Assembly: GCA_963776665.1 (NCBI GenBank)
Contig: CAVZNQ010000029.1
Coordinates: forward strand, 70,970-134,969
Source: Roseiarcus sp963776665
GTDB taxonomy: Bacteria > Pseudomonadota > Alphaproteobacteria > Rhizobiales > Beijerinckiaceae
DNA length: 64,000 nucleotides
Direction of reading: 5' to 3'
Below, piece by piece: positions 16,396 through 23,645 of the stretch. Made by a program: the position numbers and the translations under genes. The notes under the pieces were generated by a model. It was not told where the DNA came from. It ran no database searches and saw only the letters and a program-made list of their open reading frames with translations. Numbering within the stretch: position 1 is the first letter of the stretch; each line of letters opens with the position of its first letter.

Positions 16396-17088
16396 TTAGG
16401 CTCTCGCAGCGCCAGCGCGCTTCCGTCGCCGACGATAACCCGCAAAGCCGAGGCCCCCGAAGCCGAGAAGCATCATGGCCCAGGTTGAGGGTTCCGGGGC
16501 TCCGACAGTCAGCGCAACTGGCACCGTAATGGGGTCGCCGCCGTTGATGGTGTACACGCCAAAGATAGCGGCTCTATTGTCGATGAAGAACCCGCCTCCC
16601 GGTGCGGCGCTGATGGTGACGGATCCCAGGCTCGCTCGTGAGGGGTCCAACTCGTCCACCACGGTATTTCCGCCCACGTCGCCGGTGAATGTCGCCGACA
16701 CGAATGTCTCCGGGAACGTACCAAGGTAGTTCGAAAAGGGATTGAATCCGCCGCCGATGAAGACTTCGAAATCGTCGGTCGTTAGGAGATTAGGGGGTCC
16801 AACCGGCATTCCACCCGTCTCCATATTGTACGCCGTTTGGGAGAGATCGGCGGAATATGTCGCCTCCAATCCTTCCGGGGTGATGGTCGCGGACAGAAAC
16901 TTGAAGTCCGACACCGTCGTGACTCGGACCCATCCGAATGGAGTGTAGAAGGTACCGACGAGGTCCCACGTGCTTCCGTCGGGAATTGGGTTCGGCACCG
17001 GAGAGAGGATAATCATTGCCCCGGCTGGGCCGGCCGTTACCGCCAGAACGGCCGCGGCGGCGGCCAAACGCAAGTTCGACAGGGACAT
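16396..17088 (-). CDS. PEPxxWA-CTERM sorted exported protein
   Basis: 230 aa. A signal peptide (MSLSNLRLAAAAAVLAVTAG) ends near PAGA, followed by a beta-rich passenger with no recognised enzyme motif. The tail APEPSTWAMMLLGFGGLGFA and a basic end (YRRRRKR) form the PEP-CTERM tripartite signal, read by an exosortase. ATG 17088 has GGAGG upstream. The frame open to 17310 lacks sense. The protein is expected at the cell surface or in the extracellular matrix after sorting. One of five such tails between 14.8 and 22.7 kb. Confidence 0.87.
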   Translation of the reverse strand: MSLSNLRLAAAAAVLAVTAGPAGAMIILSPVPNPIPDGSTWDLVGTFYTPFGWVRVTTVSDFKFLSATITPEGLEATYSADLSQTAYNMETGGMPVGPPNLLTTDDFEVFIGGGFNPFSNYLGTFPETFVSATFTGDVGGNTVVDELDPSRASLGSVTISAAPGGGFFIDNRAAIFGVYTINGGDPITVPVALTVGAPEPSTWAMMLLGFGGLGFAGYRRRRKRAGAARA

Positions 17089-17319
17089 CAATCGTACCTC
17101 CATGAGGCAGTGAAGCGAAAAACCTCGCAGCCGGATCTGCGTTGCTACGCGCGTCGAGATAGCTACGAGCTTTCCAACGGCGCCGCCGCTGCGGAGCGGG
17201 ATGTGCCGAAGGGAGACCCCTTGGGGCCGCATCTCGCATTGCGACCACGATCCGCGCGAGCCGTCAATCAACCGATCGGTTGAGGCGACAAGCGCCGGAA
17301 GGGACGGCAACGGCGGCCG

Positions 17320-17514
17320 TCACCCCACCGCCAGCCGCACGATCACGTCGCTGCAGCTCTCGCCCGGCCCCCGCATCCTGGCGAACCGGTCGACGAATCC
17401 GCGATCGAGCCAAATGCGGACGCCGCTCCGCTCGTCAATCTGAGGCGGCTGCGCCACGTCGCCCGCGGGCAGAGTCGTCTTGATGGCCTCGTATGCCTCG
17501 GCGATCGCGATCAT
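17320..17514 (-). CDS. Small ribbon-helix-helix-like protein, 64 aa
   Basis: MIAIAEAYEAIKTTLPAGDV, then VRIWLDRGFVDRFARMRGPG and ESCSDVIVRLA. The pattern of a short beta strand, a helix, a gESxsDVI turn and a second helix resembles ribbon-helix-helix DNA-binding proteins such as VapB-type antitoxins. It is related in that core to the genes at 22918 and (frameshifted) 19203. No toxin-like gene is adjacent. The start at 17514 is the only ATG that keeps the core without a long poor-quality leader. Confidence 0.55.
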   Translation of the reverse strand: MIAIAEAYEAIKTTLPAGDVAQPPQIDERSGVRIWLDRGFVDRFARMRGPGESCSDVIVRLAVG

Positions 17515-17754
17515 CGGCGCTCGTTGCTCGGACCTGAAATAGAAAGGCCGTCTCGCGGGCGGCCCATGCCATCTACCGCGGTCGAATCCGCCCGCAAGTC
17601 CAATTTTCGTGATTCCGCCGCAGCGCCTCACTCCGCCGCCAGCCGCAGGATGGACGTAGCGGCGACAGGAAGGGCGGCAGCCGCTTAGTCCTGTGGGGCT
17701 TTCTCGCTCATCCGCCCGCAATACGCGCACTTGACCGCTGTCGAGGAGGTGGAG

Positions 17755-17779
17755 GGAACATCCTACGAGTTCGCGCGTT
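17755..17779 (+). promoter_or_regulatory. EcfG-like promoter, best match in window
   Basis: GGAAC (17755-17759), 16 bases, CGTT (17776-17779), an exact match to the general-stress sigma consensus. The start site would lie about 25 bp before the 25-aa peptide gene at 17812. Confidence 0.6.
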
Positions 17780-17811
17780 CTTTGGCGAACGCATTCATGA
17801 AGGAGGGTCGC

Positions 17812-17889
17812 ATGGGTCGCGGCATTCTGCTCTGGCTTCTCGGCGTTCCGATTCCAATCATCATCCTGATTGCGCTCCTCTATCACTAA
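17812..17889 (+). CDS. 25-aa membrane peptide
   Basis: A strong ribosome site (AAGGAGGGTCGC) precedes ATG 17812. The peptide is one hydrophobic helix: MGRGILLWLLGVPIPIIILI plus ALLYH. Peptides of this kind are seen next to stress-linked membrane proteins in rhizobia; function unknown. It lies between an EcfG-like promoter and the membrane protein at 17931, 41 bp away, so the two are probably one transcript. Confidence 0.7.
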   Translation: MGRGILLWLLGVPIPIIILIALLYH

Positions 17890-17930
17890 CGTTTGGCCCA
17901 GTGGGGAGAGCGTTCCGGAGGCTTAACTAC

Positions 17931-18833
17931 ATGACCGACGTTTCCATTGGTGAAGGCGCTGCCCTGCTCGTTGGGGAGGACCTCGATTCATTGGCGTCGG
18001 AGGAGATGGGCTCCGGCGTCTCGTGGGCGGCGATCATCGCCGGGGCGTTCGTCACCTCGGCTTTTGCGCTGGCGCTGGTCGCGCTGGGAGCCGGTATCGG
18101 CCTGATTTCCGTCTCGCCCTGGTCCGCCAATAACCCGTCAGTCACGACATTTGGCTCTCTGGCCGCGGCCTGGTTCATTGCGGTCGAGCTTTTCGCTTGC
18201 GGCCTCGGCGGATATTTGGCCGGGCGGCTACGCACGCGATGGGCTCGCGTGCATGACGATGAGGTTTATTTCCGGGACACGGCGCACGGGCTCTTGGTTT
18301 GGGCGGTCGGGGCGGTGTTCACCGCGGCCCTGCTTGCGCTCTCCGCAGCGTCGGCGCTTAGCGGCGCGGCCGGTCTCGTCGGCGCGGCCGCGCAAACGGT
18401 GGCCGCAACGGGCGAAGGCGCATCCATCGCCAACCCAACCGACTACTTCGCCGACGTGATGCTTCGCACCGATCATCCGCCGATCGGTGACCAGACCCCA
18501 ACGGTCATGGAGACCCGGCGCATCCTCGCCCGCGCACTCGTTTCCGGCGAGCTTCCCGACGCAGACAAGTCCTATCTTGCGACGGTCGTATTCAATCGGA
18601 CGGGAATGAGTACGCAGGATTCGGAAAAGCGCGTGACCGACGTCTTCGCGCAAGCGAAAGGCGCCCGCGACGAAGCGGAGAACAAGGCGAAGGAGGCCGC
18701 GGACGCGGCGCGCAAGACTGGCGTCTATGCAGCGCTCTGGGCCTTCGTGTCCCTGCTTGTCGGCGCCGTCTCGGCGAGCTACATGGCGACCGTTGGCGGG
18801 CGGATGCGCGAGGAGGCGCCGGGTCTCGTCTGA
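17931..18833 (+). CDS. Integral membrane protein, function unknown
   Basis: 300 aa. Hydrophobic segments lie at about 30-60 (WAAIIAGAFVTSAFALALVA), 75-100 (FGSLAAAWFIAVELFACGLG), 125-160, and near the C-terminus (YAALWAFVSLLVGAVSASYM). Between the third and fourth is a soluble region with a helical, coiled-coil-like stretch rich in Ala, Lys and Glu. ATG 17931 follows GGAGG at nine bases. I do not recognise a named family. The promoter upstream suggests a general-stress envelope protein. Confidence 0.75.
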   Translation: MTDVSIGEGAALLVGEDLDSLASEEMGSGVSWAAIIAGAFVTSAFALALVALGAGIGLISVSPWSANNPSVTTFGSLAAAWFIAVELFACGLGGYLAGRLRTRWARVHDDEVYFRDTAHGLLVWAVGAVFTAALLALSAASALSGAAGLVGAAAQTVAATGEGASIANPTDYFADVMLRTDHPPIGDQTPTVMETRRILARALVSGELPDADKSYLATVVFNRTGMSTQDSEKRVTDVFAQAKGARDEAENKAKEAADAARKTGVYAALWAFVSLLVGAVSASYMATVGGRMREEAPGLV

Positions 18834-18879
18834 AAGACGTCGCATAAGCTCATTGGATCGGCGGGCGCCTTGCGCCCGG

Positions 18880-19170
18880 CCGTTCGCGATTCGAGAAGCG
18901 ACGGGGGCGTTCTCGTCAAAATAGATAATGGCGCAGATCCTATCATAGCCGTCGGCGACAACCAACGGTAAGCCCTTGCTCATGGCGCCGCGAACAAGCA
19001 GCACGGTGGGAGACTTTTGCCCTTCTGGATTTTTTTGAGATCGTCGTCGACGTGCGGATGTCGCGGGACAATAACGGCAGCTGAGAGGCCCGGAGCAAAT
19101 CCTTTGCAGCATGCTCAACTGGAGCGGCTCGACGCAGATCGCGAATGAGTTGTTTTCGCTTGGGAGTCAG
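18880..19170 (-). pseudogene. Decayed conserved hypothetical gene, two frameshifts
   Basis: Three minus-strand frames join into one sensible protein: LIRDLRRAAPVEHAAKDLLR and ASQLPLL, then HPHVDDDLKKIQKGKSL, then SPTVLLVRGAMSKGLPLVVA and DGYDRICAIIYFDEN. The parts read as a family I know only as a hypothetical with a VADGYHR-type motif. Each junction needs a one-base shift. No good start remains. The gap from 18834 to 19460 otherwise holds only the pseudogene at 19203 and a promoter candidate. Confidence 0.6.
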
Positions 19171-19202
19171 AGGTCACCAAGGATAGATACTGATGCGCGG
19201 CG

Positions 19203-19395
19203 ATGACGCTCACTCGCCGCGTCGGCGTCGAGCCGCGGCGCGGGCCCAACGGCGACTATTTCGTCCGGCTCGACCCCGGCGGTTGTGAACCGGATCGCGG
19301 TCATGCGCGGGTTGGGCGAGAGCTCCCGCGACGTGATTCTCAGGCTGGGCGAACGCCCCCTTAGCGGCCCTCGGCTTTGGCGCGCCTTCAATTAG
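19203..19395 (+). pseudogene. Frameshifted copy of the 22918 gene
   Basis: About 165 bp is nearly identical to 22918-23080 at the DNA level (same first 19 codons). At about 19277 the copy reads GACCCCGGCGG where the intact gene reads GACCCAGCGG, one base longer. Past the shift the frame resumes as VVNRIAVMRGLGESSRDVIL and ends at TAG 19393-19395. Confidence 0.75.
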
Positions 19396-19406
19396 GCCGC
19401 AAGGAT

Positions 19407-19431
19407 GGAACCAATTCACCTTCGGCGAGTT
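19407..19431 (+). promoter_or_regulatory. EcfG-like promoter candidate
   Basis: GGAAC (19407-19411), 17 bases, GTT (19429-19431). The start site would be about 23 bp before ATG 19461. Confidence 0.45.
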
Positions 19432-19460
19432 GGCGTTAGTCGTCAGAAGGGAGAAACCTC

Positions 19461-19739
19461 ATGTCGCGGGAACTCGATGAGAAGGCTCAGAAGATTCACA
19501 ATCCGCAGGCTGAATTCGACAAGCCGAGCGATGTGGTCAAAGACTCGGAGCTGTCCCGGACCGAGAAAAAAAAGGCGCTGGACAACTTGGAGCAGGATGC
19601 GCACCAGCTGATGACGGCCAGCAACGAAGGTATGGCCCCGGAAAACGATCGTGTCGCTGAGCGTGAGCCGAAACTTGACGAGGTGGTCAAGGCCCAGCAG
19701 CGGATCGGCGAAAGGCCGCAAAATAAGCCGGCGCAATGA
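19461..19739 (+). CDS. Small hydrophilic protein, 92 aa
   Basis: MSRELDEKAQKIHNPQAEFD, then VVKDSELSRTEKKKALDNLE and a helical, Glu/Lys/Gln-rich remainder ending ERPQNKPAQ. No Cys, no membrane segment, very high charge: the composition of a stress-type, partly disordered protein. The ribosome site AGAAGGGAG precedes the ATG. It has an EcfG-like promoter candidate just upstream. Not assigned to a named family. Confidence 0.75.
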   Translation: MSRELDEKAQKIHNPQAEFDKPSDVVKDSELSRTEKKKALDNLEQDAHQLMTASNEGMAPENDRVAEREPKLDEVVKAQQRIGERPQNKPAQ

Positions 19740-19846
19740 GAACCATGGTACAGAAGACATGCCGGGCTCGGCCGCGCCTCGCGCCGGTCGGGAGGTAGGC
19801 GTGGGCCGCCCGTTTCGTGACACGCGAGGCGGGCAAGGAGGACTAA

Positions 19847-20446
19847 TTGTTACGCCCTGGTCTTGCGTTGCTGTCGATCCTGCTAGCCGTTCCCGCTAGT
19901 GCGGGAAGCCACTTTCATGGCGGCGGGTTTCATGGCGGGGGGGTTCATGGCAGCGGCTTTCGTGTCGGCGGCTTTCATGGCCAGGGCTCTCATGGCCAGG
20001 GCTTTCATGGCGACGGCTTTCATGGTGGCGGCGCTCATGACGGGGACTTCGCTTTCCACCGCAGCGTTGGTCGCGCCCGTAATCTCTTTGTCGTTTACGG
20101 CTACGGAAACTGCGGATTCGGTTTCGACTGCGGGGTTTATGATCCCGGCTATGCTTACGGCTATGGGGGTGGCGCGGGAAATTCCGTCAGCAGCAGCGAC
20201 GGCTCAAGCAGCAGCGGCGACAATAGCGGCGGCTACGTCCCCGACCCGGTAGGCGCCGAAATTCCGCCGGTGATCTTTCCTACTCAGTGCTGGGTCCGCC
20301 GCGCCGGTTACGATCCGTCCGGCGCTTATGTGGGGCAAGTCCTGATCGACCTCTGCCATCGCTCGGATAGCGTGACTGTGAATCGTGTGGAGGCTCGAGC
20401 TAAACCGCCCAATACAGGGTCAGGCGCGCCCCCATCGCCCCGATAA
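19847..20446 (+). CDS. Exported His/Gly-rich repeat protein
   Basis: 199 aa. TTG start at 19847 with AGGAGG six bases upstream. A signal peptide (MLRPGLALLSILLAVPASAG) precedes about ten degenerate GGFHG units (residues about 20-65), then a Tyr/Gly stretch (YGYGNCGFGFDCGVYDPGYA), a Ser/Gly linker, and a C-terminal part with two Cys (TQCWVRRAGYDPSGAYVGQV, DLCHR). His-rich exported repeats often bind metals, but that is inference. No neighbour helps. Confidence 0.78.
   Translation: MLRPGLALLSILLAVPASAGSHFHGGGFHGGGVHGSGFRVGGFHGQGSHGQGFHGDGFHGGGAHDGDFAFHRSVGRARNLFVVYGYGNCGFGFDCGVYDPGYAYGYGGGAGNSVSSSDGSSSSGDNSGGYVPDPVGAEIPPVIFPTQCWVRRAGYDPSGAYVGQVLIDLCHRSDSVTVNRVEARAKPPNTGSGAPPSPR
19912..20040 (+). 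repeat. Degenerate 15-bp tandem repeat (Gly-Gly-Phe-His-Gly)
   Basis: Units of the form ggcggctttcatggc repeat about eight to ten times with substitutions inside the gene at 19847. All changes keep the frame. Confidence 0.85.
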
Positions 20447-20549
20447 GAAGTCTTGATCCGAAGCCCGCAGCGGTCGACGCCGTTGACACTTTTCCGACGC
20501 GATGATGTTCTCGACGTTGGAGGTCATTCGTGGAGGGGAGCGCGGGGCG

Positions 20550-21131
20550 ATGAATCGAGCGGGATTGCTGCGCGCCGGAATGTTTGCGGTCGCGACCGGC
20601 GCCGTGGGGGTTGCAACGGCCCACGCCAATGTCACTACTTTCCAGGTATCGGGAAGCCTGATTCCCCAAGCTGGCTCCGCGAATTGCGCATCTTCGGGAT
20701 GCACCCTCGGCGGCGAGATCGTAATAAACGACGCGACGGGCGCCGTAATCTCTGCCGACGTTACCGCAACCGGTTTTTTGCCCAGTATGGGTCCTTTTAC
20801 TGCCCCTCAGGCGCTACACACAACGTCGGACGGACTCACTGATCTTGAGATTGACACTGCCCCGTCGTTTACTGCAGAAGTAGCTTTGATTTTTTCCACT
20901 CCGACTGCGGGTTCACTGATAGGCTACACCGGCGGCTCGTTGTCTGGCTTCACTGATGTCCGCACCCAATCTGCCGACCTCGGATGGATCCTGATCTCGG
21001 GTTCGCTGACGGAAACGGCAGGTAGCCCTATCCCCGAATCCCCCGCTTGGGCGATGATGCTGCTAGGCTTCGCGGGGCTTGGATTCGCAAGCCTTTGGAA
21101 GACCCGCGGGGCGGTCTCGATCGCTGCCTGA
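20550..21131 (+). CDS. PEP-CTERM-like exported protein, variant tail
   Basis: 193 aa. A signal peptide (MNRAGLLRAGMFAVATGAVG...AHA) and a beta-rich passenger with two Cys early on (ANCASSGCTLGG). The tail is PESPAWAMMLLGFAGLGFAS, where the usual PEPSTWA is PESPAWA, so the Glu-Pro is lost; the end (LWKTRG) is basic. Whether exosortase still reads it is uncertain. ATG 20550 has GGGGAGCGCGGGG before it. A terminator follows. Confidence 0.82.
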   Translation: MNRAGLLRAGMFAVATGAVGVATAHANVTTFQVSGSLIPQAGSANCASSGCTLGGEIVINDATGAVISADVTATGFLPSMGPFTAPQALHTTSDGLTDLEIDTAPSFTAEVALIFSTPTAGSLIGYTGGSLSGFTDVRTQSADLGWILISGSLTETAGSPIPESPAWAMMLLGFAGLGFASLWKTRGAVSIAA

Positions 21132-21160
21132 GATCGTTGGAAGCAATATAAGATCGGATG

Positions 21161-21189
21161 GGCCGCCCGCTGAGGCGGCCTTTCTGTTT
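21161..21189 (+). terminator. Rho-independent terminator
   Basis: GGCCGCC (21161-21167), six-base loop, GGCGGCC (21174-21180), then TTTCTGTTT. Confidence 0.82.
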
Positions 21190-21390
21190 GGCGACGGCGT
21201 GCCTCCCGGCCAAGTTTTGCGCGCCGGCCGGTGGCCCTTCTGACAGTCGTCGTTGGTAGTGTGATATTCTCCCGCAAGCGCCGACTAAGAACTGGTCTCC
21301 TGAGTTAATCAACAAAGATGTCGGCTTGATACTTATAAAAATCCCCTTGAAGTATTCCGAATGGGAATCTTTCCGCCGGGGGTGTTTGTC

Positions 21391-21939
21391 ATGCGAACGA
21401 ACAATCGAGTTCTTGCGCTATTCGTCGGTCTCGCGCTCGTACTGACGGCCGCGCCCTCGACCTCTCGCGCTGCGATCGTTGAAACGATTGTCGATACTGA
21501 TTTCAACGCCGTAGTCGGCAGCATCACGTTTCCGGGCCTGGACGGCAGCAGCGACGCAGGGGTGCTTCTCTCGTTCGCGGGGTACACGCAAGCGGACATA
21601 ACCTCAATTTCTTGGAACCTCGATCCTGCCACCCTCAGTGTTACCGAGCTTGACCTCAGCGCCCTTCAGGGGACTCCCGGCTGCGGCGTCGGCCAAAATT
21701 GCTCGGAAAACACATTGCACCTGTCGCCCACCATTTCTCAGCGGACCGCCATCTCTTGCTTCACTTTGGAAGGCGATCTCCACCTCTGCGCCATTGGACT
21801 GATTCCTGATGAAAACATCGCGTTTGTGCTGACCTCGGTGCCCGAACCGTCGACATGGGCGATGATGCTTCTCGGCTTCGCCGGCCTTGGCTTCGCCGGC
21901 TATCGATCTTCACGCAATGCCGCCTCGATTGCAGCTTGA
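21391..21939 (+). CDS. PEPxxWA-CTERM sorted exported protein
   Basis: 182 aa from ATG 21391 (GGGGGTG upstream). A signal peptide (MRTNNRVLALFVGLALVLTA), a beta-rich passenger with four Cys (TPGCGVGQNCSENT, SCFTLEGDLHLCAIG), and the tail PEPSTWAMMLLGFAGLGFAG followed by YRSSRN. The tail is nearly identical to those at 14786 and 16396, which suggests duplication of the tail region. No catalytic motif is seen in the passenger. Confidence 0.86.
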   Translation: MRTNNRVLALFVGLALVLTAAPSTSRAAIVETIVDTDFNAVVGSITFPGLDGSSDAGVLLSFAGYTQADITSISWNLDPATLSVTELDLSALQGTPGCGVGQNCSENTLHLSPTISQRTAISCFTLEGDLHLCAIGLIPDENIAFVLTSVPEPSTWAMMLLGFAGLGFAGYRSSRNAASIAA

Positions 21940-22100
21940 ATCAATAACTCTCAAATCCGCGTCCGAGCCCAGAATGGCCCACGGCTGGCGGTTTCTTCAT
22001 CACCACGAAGCCGGCCCGGCCTAAGGATTCAATTCCCGTTGACCCCTGTTCTCAACTGGGCCGATAGTGCGCCGCGCGCGAACGTAGACAGGGGGCGCAG

Positions 22101-22706
22101 ATGGCAGCATTCGCATCACGAATAGGCGGTAGTGCGCTCGCCGCGACGGCGGCGTTGATGCTGTCCGTCCCGCGCGCGCAGGCCGGCTATGTTGTCACGC
22201 TTGAACAGGTGGGGAGCGATGTCGTGGCCAGCGGACACGGCGCAATCGACCTGGCCGGCCTGACCTTTGCTTTTGTCGGGGCGGCCAAGGCGCAACTTGC
22301 CCCATCCGAAGCCGACATAACTACCGGGCCCGTAGCGGCCACGCCGGTTGACGCATACGACGGATTTTCTGGACCCGCGAATTTCGGTGGAGGGACTTTA
22401 ACCATCGGTGCAAGTAGCGGCATCGGAGATTCGGTCACCATCGTCGGCGGGGGCAACCTTCTTGCCGTGCCACAGGGCTACCTCTCTGGCGGAGCTCTGT
22501 CGGACACCTCGACTTATGACAACCAGACCTTCAACACCCTCGGCATAACGCCTGTCGCCTACACATGGACGTGGGGGAGCGGGGCGAACCAGAACTTCAC
22601 AGTCGTCATCGGGGAAGTCCCCGAGCCGGCGACTTGGGCGATGATGCTGATCGGTTTCGCAGTCTTGGGCTACGCGGGCTATCGGAAGGCGGCGAGCGCA
22701 GCCTAG
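22101..22706 (+). CDS. PEPxxWA-CTERM sorted exported protein
   Basis: 201 aa. A signal peptide (MAAFASRIGGSALAATAALM...AQA), a Gly-rich beta passenger (VTIVGGGNLLAVPQGYLSGG, TYDNQTFNTLGITP), and the tail PEPATWAMMLIGFAVLGYAG with YRKA. The passenger resembles a widespread PEP-CTERM passenger type with no assigned activity. The tail differs more from the others, so this copy is older or separately acquired. Confidence 0.86.
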   Translation: MAAFASRIGGSALAATAALMLSVPRAQAGYVVTLEQVGSDVVASGHGAIDLAGLTFAFVGAAKAQLAPSEADITTGPVAATPVDAYDGFSGPANFGGGTLTIGASSGIGDSVTIVGGGNLLAVPQGYLSGGALSDTSTYDNQTFNTLGITPVAYTWTWGSGANQNFTVVIGEVPEPATWAMMLIGFAVLGYAGYRKAASAA

Positions 22707-22766
22707 GCTAACCCGTACCCCAGGCCGGCAGCGCCGATCTCAGCGGTCCAGACGATCGGAGAGCAA

Positions 22767-22795
22767 GCCCCGCGCCGGGGAGGACGGCGCGGGGC
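22767..22795 (+). terminator. Hairpin after the PEP-CTERM gene
   Basis: GCCCCGCGCC pairs with GGCGCGGGGC (10-bp perfect stem, nine-base loop). No T-run follows, so at best a weak terminator. Confidence 0.45.
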
Positions 22796-22917
22796 GAGCA
22801 GCGCGCCCGAGCCAGCGCCGGCTAACCCCTGATGCGCGCGACTTTGCGCACCATGCGGCAAGGGCGCTGACACGCCTACTCACACAAATGCGGAGGCTGG
22901 GAGCCATTCCGGGCGCG

Positions 22918-23091
22918 ATGACGCTCACTCGCCGCGTCGGCGTCGAGCCGCGGCGCGGGCCCAACGGCGACTATTTCATCCGGCTCGACCCAGCGGTTGT
23001 GAACCGGCTCGCGGCCATGCGCGGGCCGGACGAGAGCTACCGCGACGTGATCCTGCGTTTTGCGGATGCTGCATGCGATGAGGGCCGCTAG
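22918..23091 (+). CDS. Small ribbon-helix-helix-like protein, 57 aa
   Basis: MTLTRRVGVEPRRGPNGDYF, then IRLDPAVVNRLAAMRGPDES and YRDVILRFADA. A predicted strand (DYFIRLD) followed by two helices with a Gly-Pro-x-Glu-Ser turn resembles ribbon-helix-helix proteins. It is the intact paralogue of the pseudogene at 19203 and a distant relative of 17320. The stop TAG shares the palindrome CTAG with the stop of the convergent GYD gene. An ATG at 22888 is also in frame. Confidence 0.55.
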   Translation: MTLTRRVGVEPRRGPNGDYFIRLDPAVVNRLAAMRGPDESYRDVILRFADAACDEGR

Positions 23092-23381
23092 TCGACCTTA
23101 GCCAGTAACTTTTCCATCTCTGCGGCCGTGAAGCCGCGCAGGGTCTCGCTGCGAACATTGCCTAGTTCATCCGCGCTCAAGATAAACGCCGAAGCGGTCT
23201 CGTCGTCGGGGGCCTCGACAATCGTTACGATGTCGTGCGCGCCTTGGGTCCAGATGATCTCCTTGACCGTCGCGCCGTGCTTCTTGGCTCGTTTCCTGTA
23301 GGCCTCTGATCGTTTGACCGAGTCCTTGACGTGGAGAATCCCCTTTTCGGTGAACTGGAGAAGAGTGACGTAGATCGGCAT
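23088..23381 (-). CDS. GYD domain protein
   Basis: 97 aa: MPIYVTLLQFTEKGILHVKD, KRSEAYRKRAKKHGATVKEI, IWTQGAHDIVTIVEAPDDET. The small ferredoxin-like-fold GYD family, usually 90-105 aa, has no defined function. GGGAGGACAACGC precedes the ATG. The stop overlaps that of the convergent gene at 22918. Confidence 0.87.
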   Translation of the reverse strand: MPIYVTLLQFTEKGILHVKDSVKRSEAYRKRAKKHGATVKEIIWTQGAHDIVTIVEAPDDETASAFILSADELGNVRSETLRGFTAAEMEKLLAKVD

Positions 23382-23645
23382 GCGTTGTCCTCCCGGATGG
23401 TGTCTCGTGTTGAGGGCTTCCCTACTAACACGGATCTTGGGCTGCCACAGCGCGGTCGCAGCAAGCCGTCCCGTCTGCGCCTACCTGAATATCACTAATT
23501 GCCGGGTTGGACGGCGGCAAAAGCGTTCGTCGAGCTAAACAAGGAGCGATTAGGATGAGCCGCAAAATGGGGTCGGTACCGTTCCCTTTGTCCCGCACTC
23601 CGTGCATGGTGTCCAAAGAGATACAGGTAAAAGTCCACGGCCCTC

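Noticed and set aside
18228..19118. 296-codon minus-strand frame opposite the membrane protein
   Set aside because: Only its first 70 codons carry a protein signal, which belongs to the pseudogene at 18880; the rest is antisense shadow.
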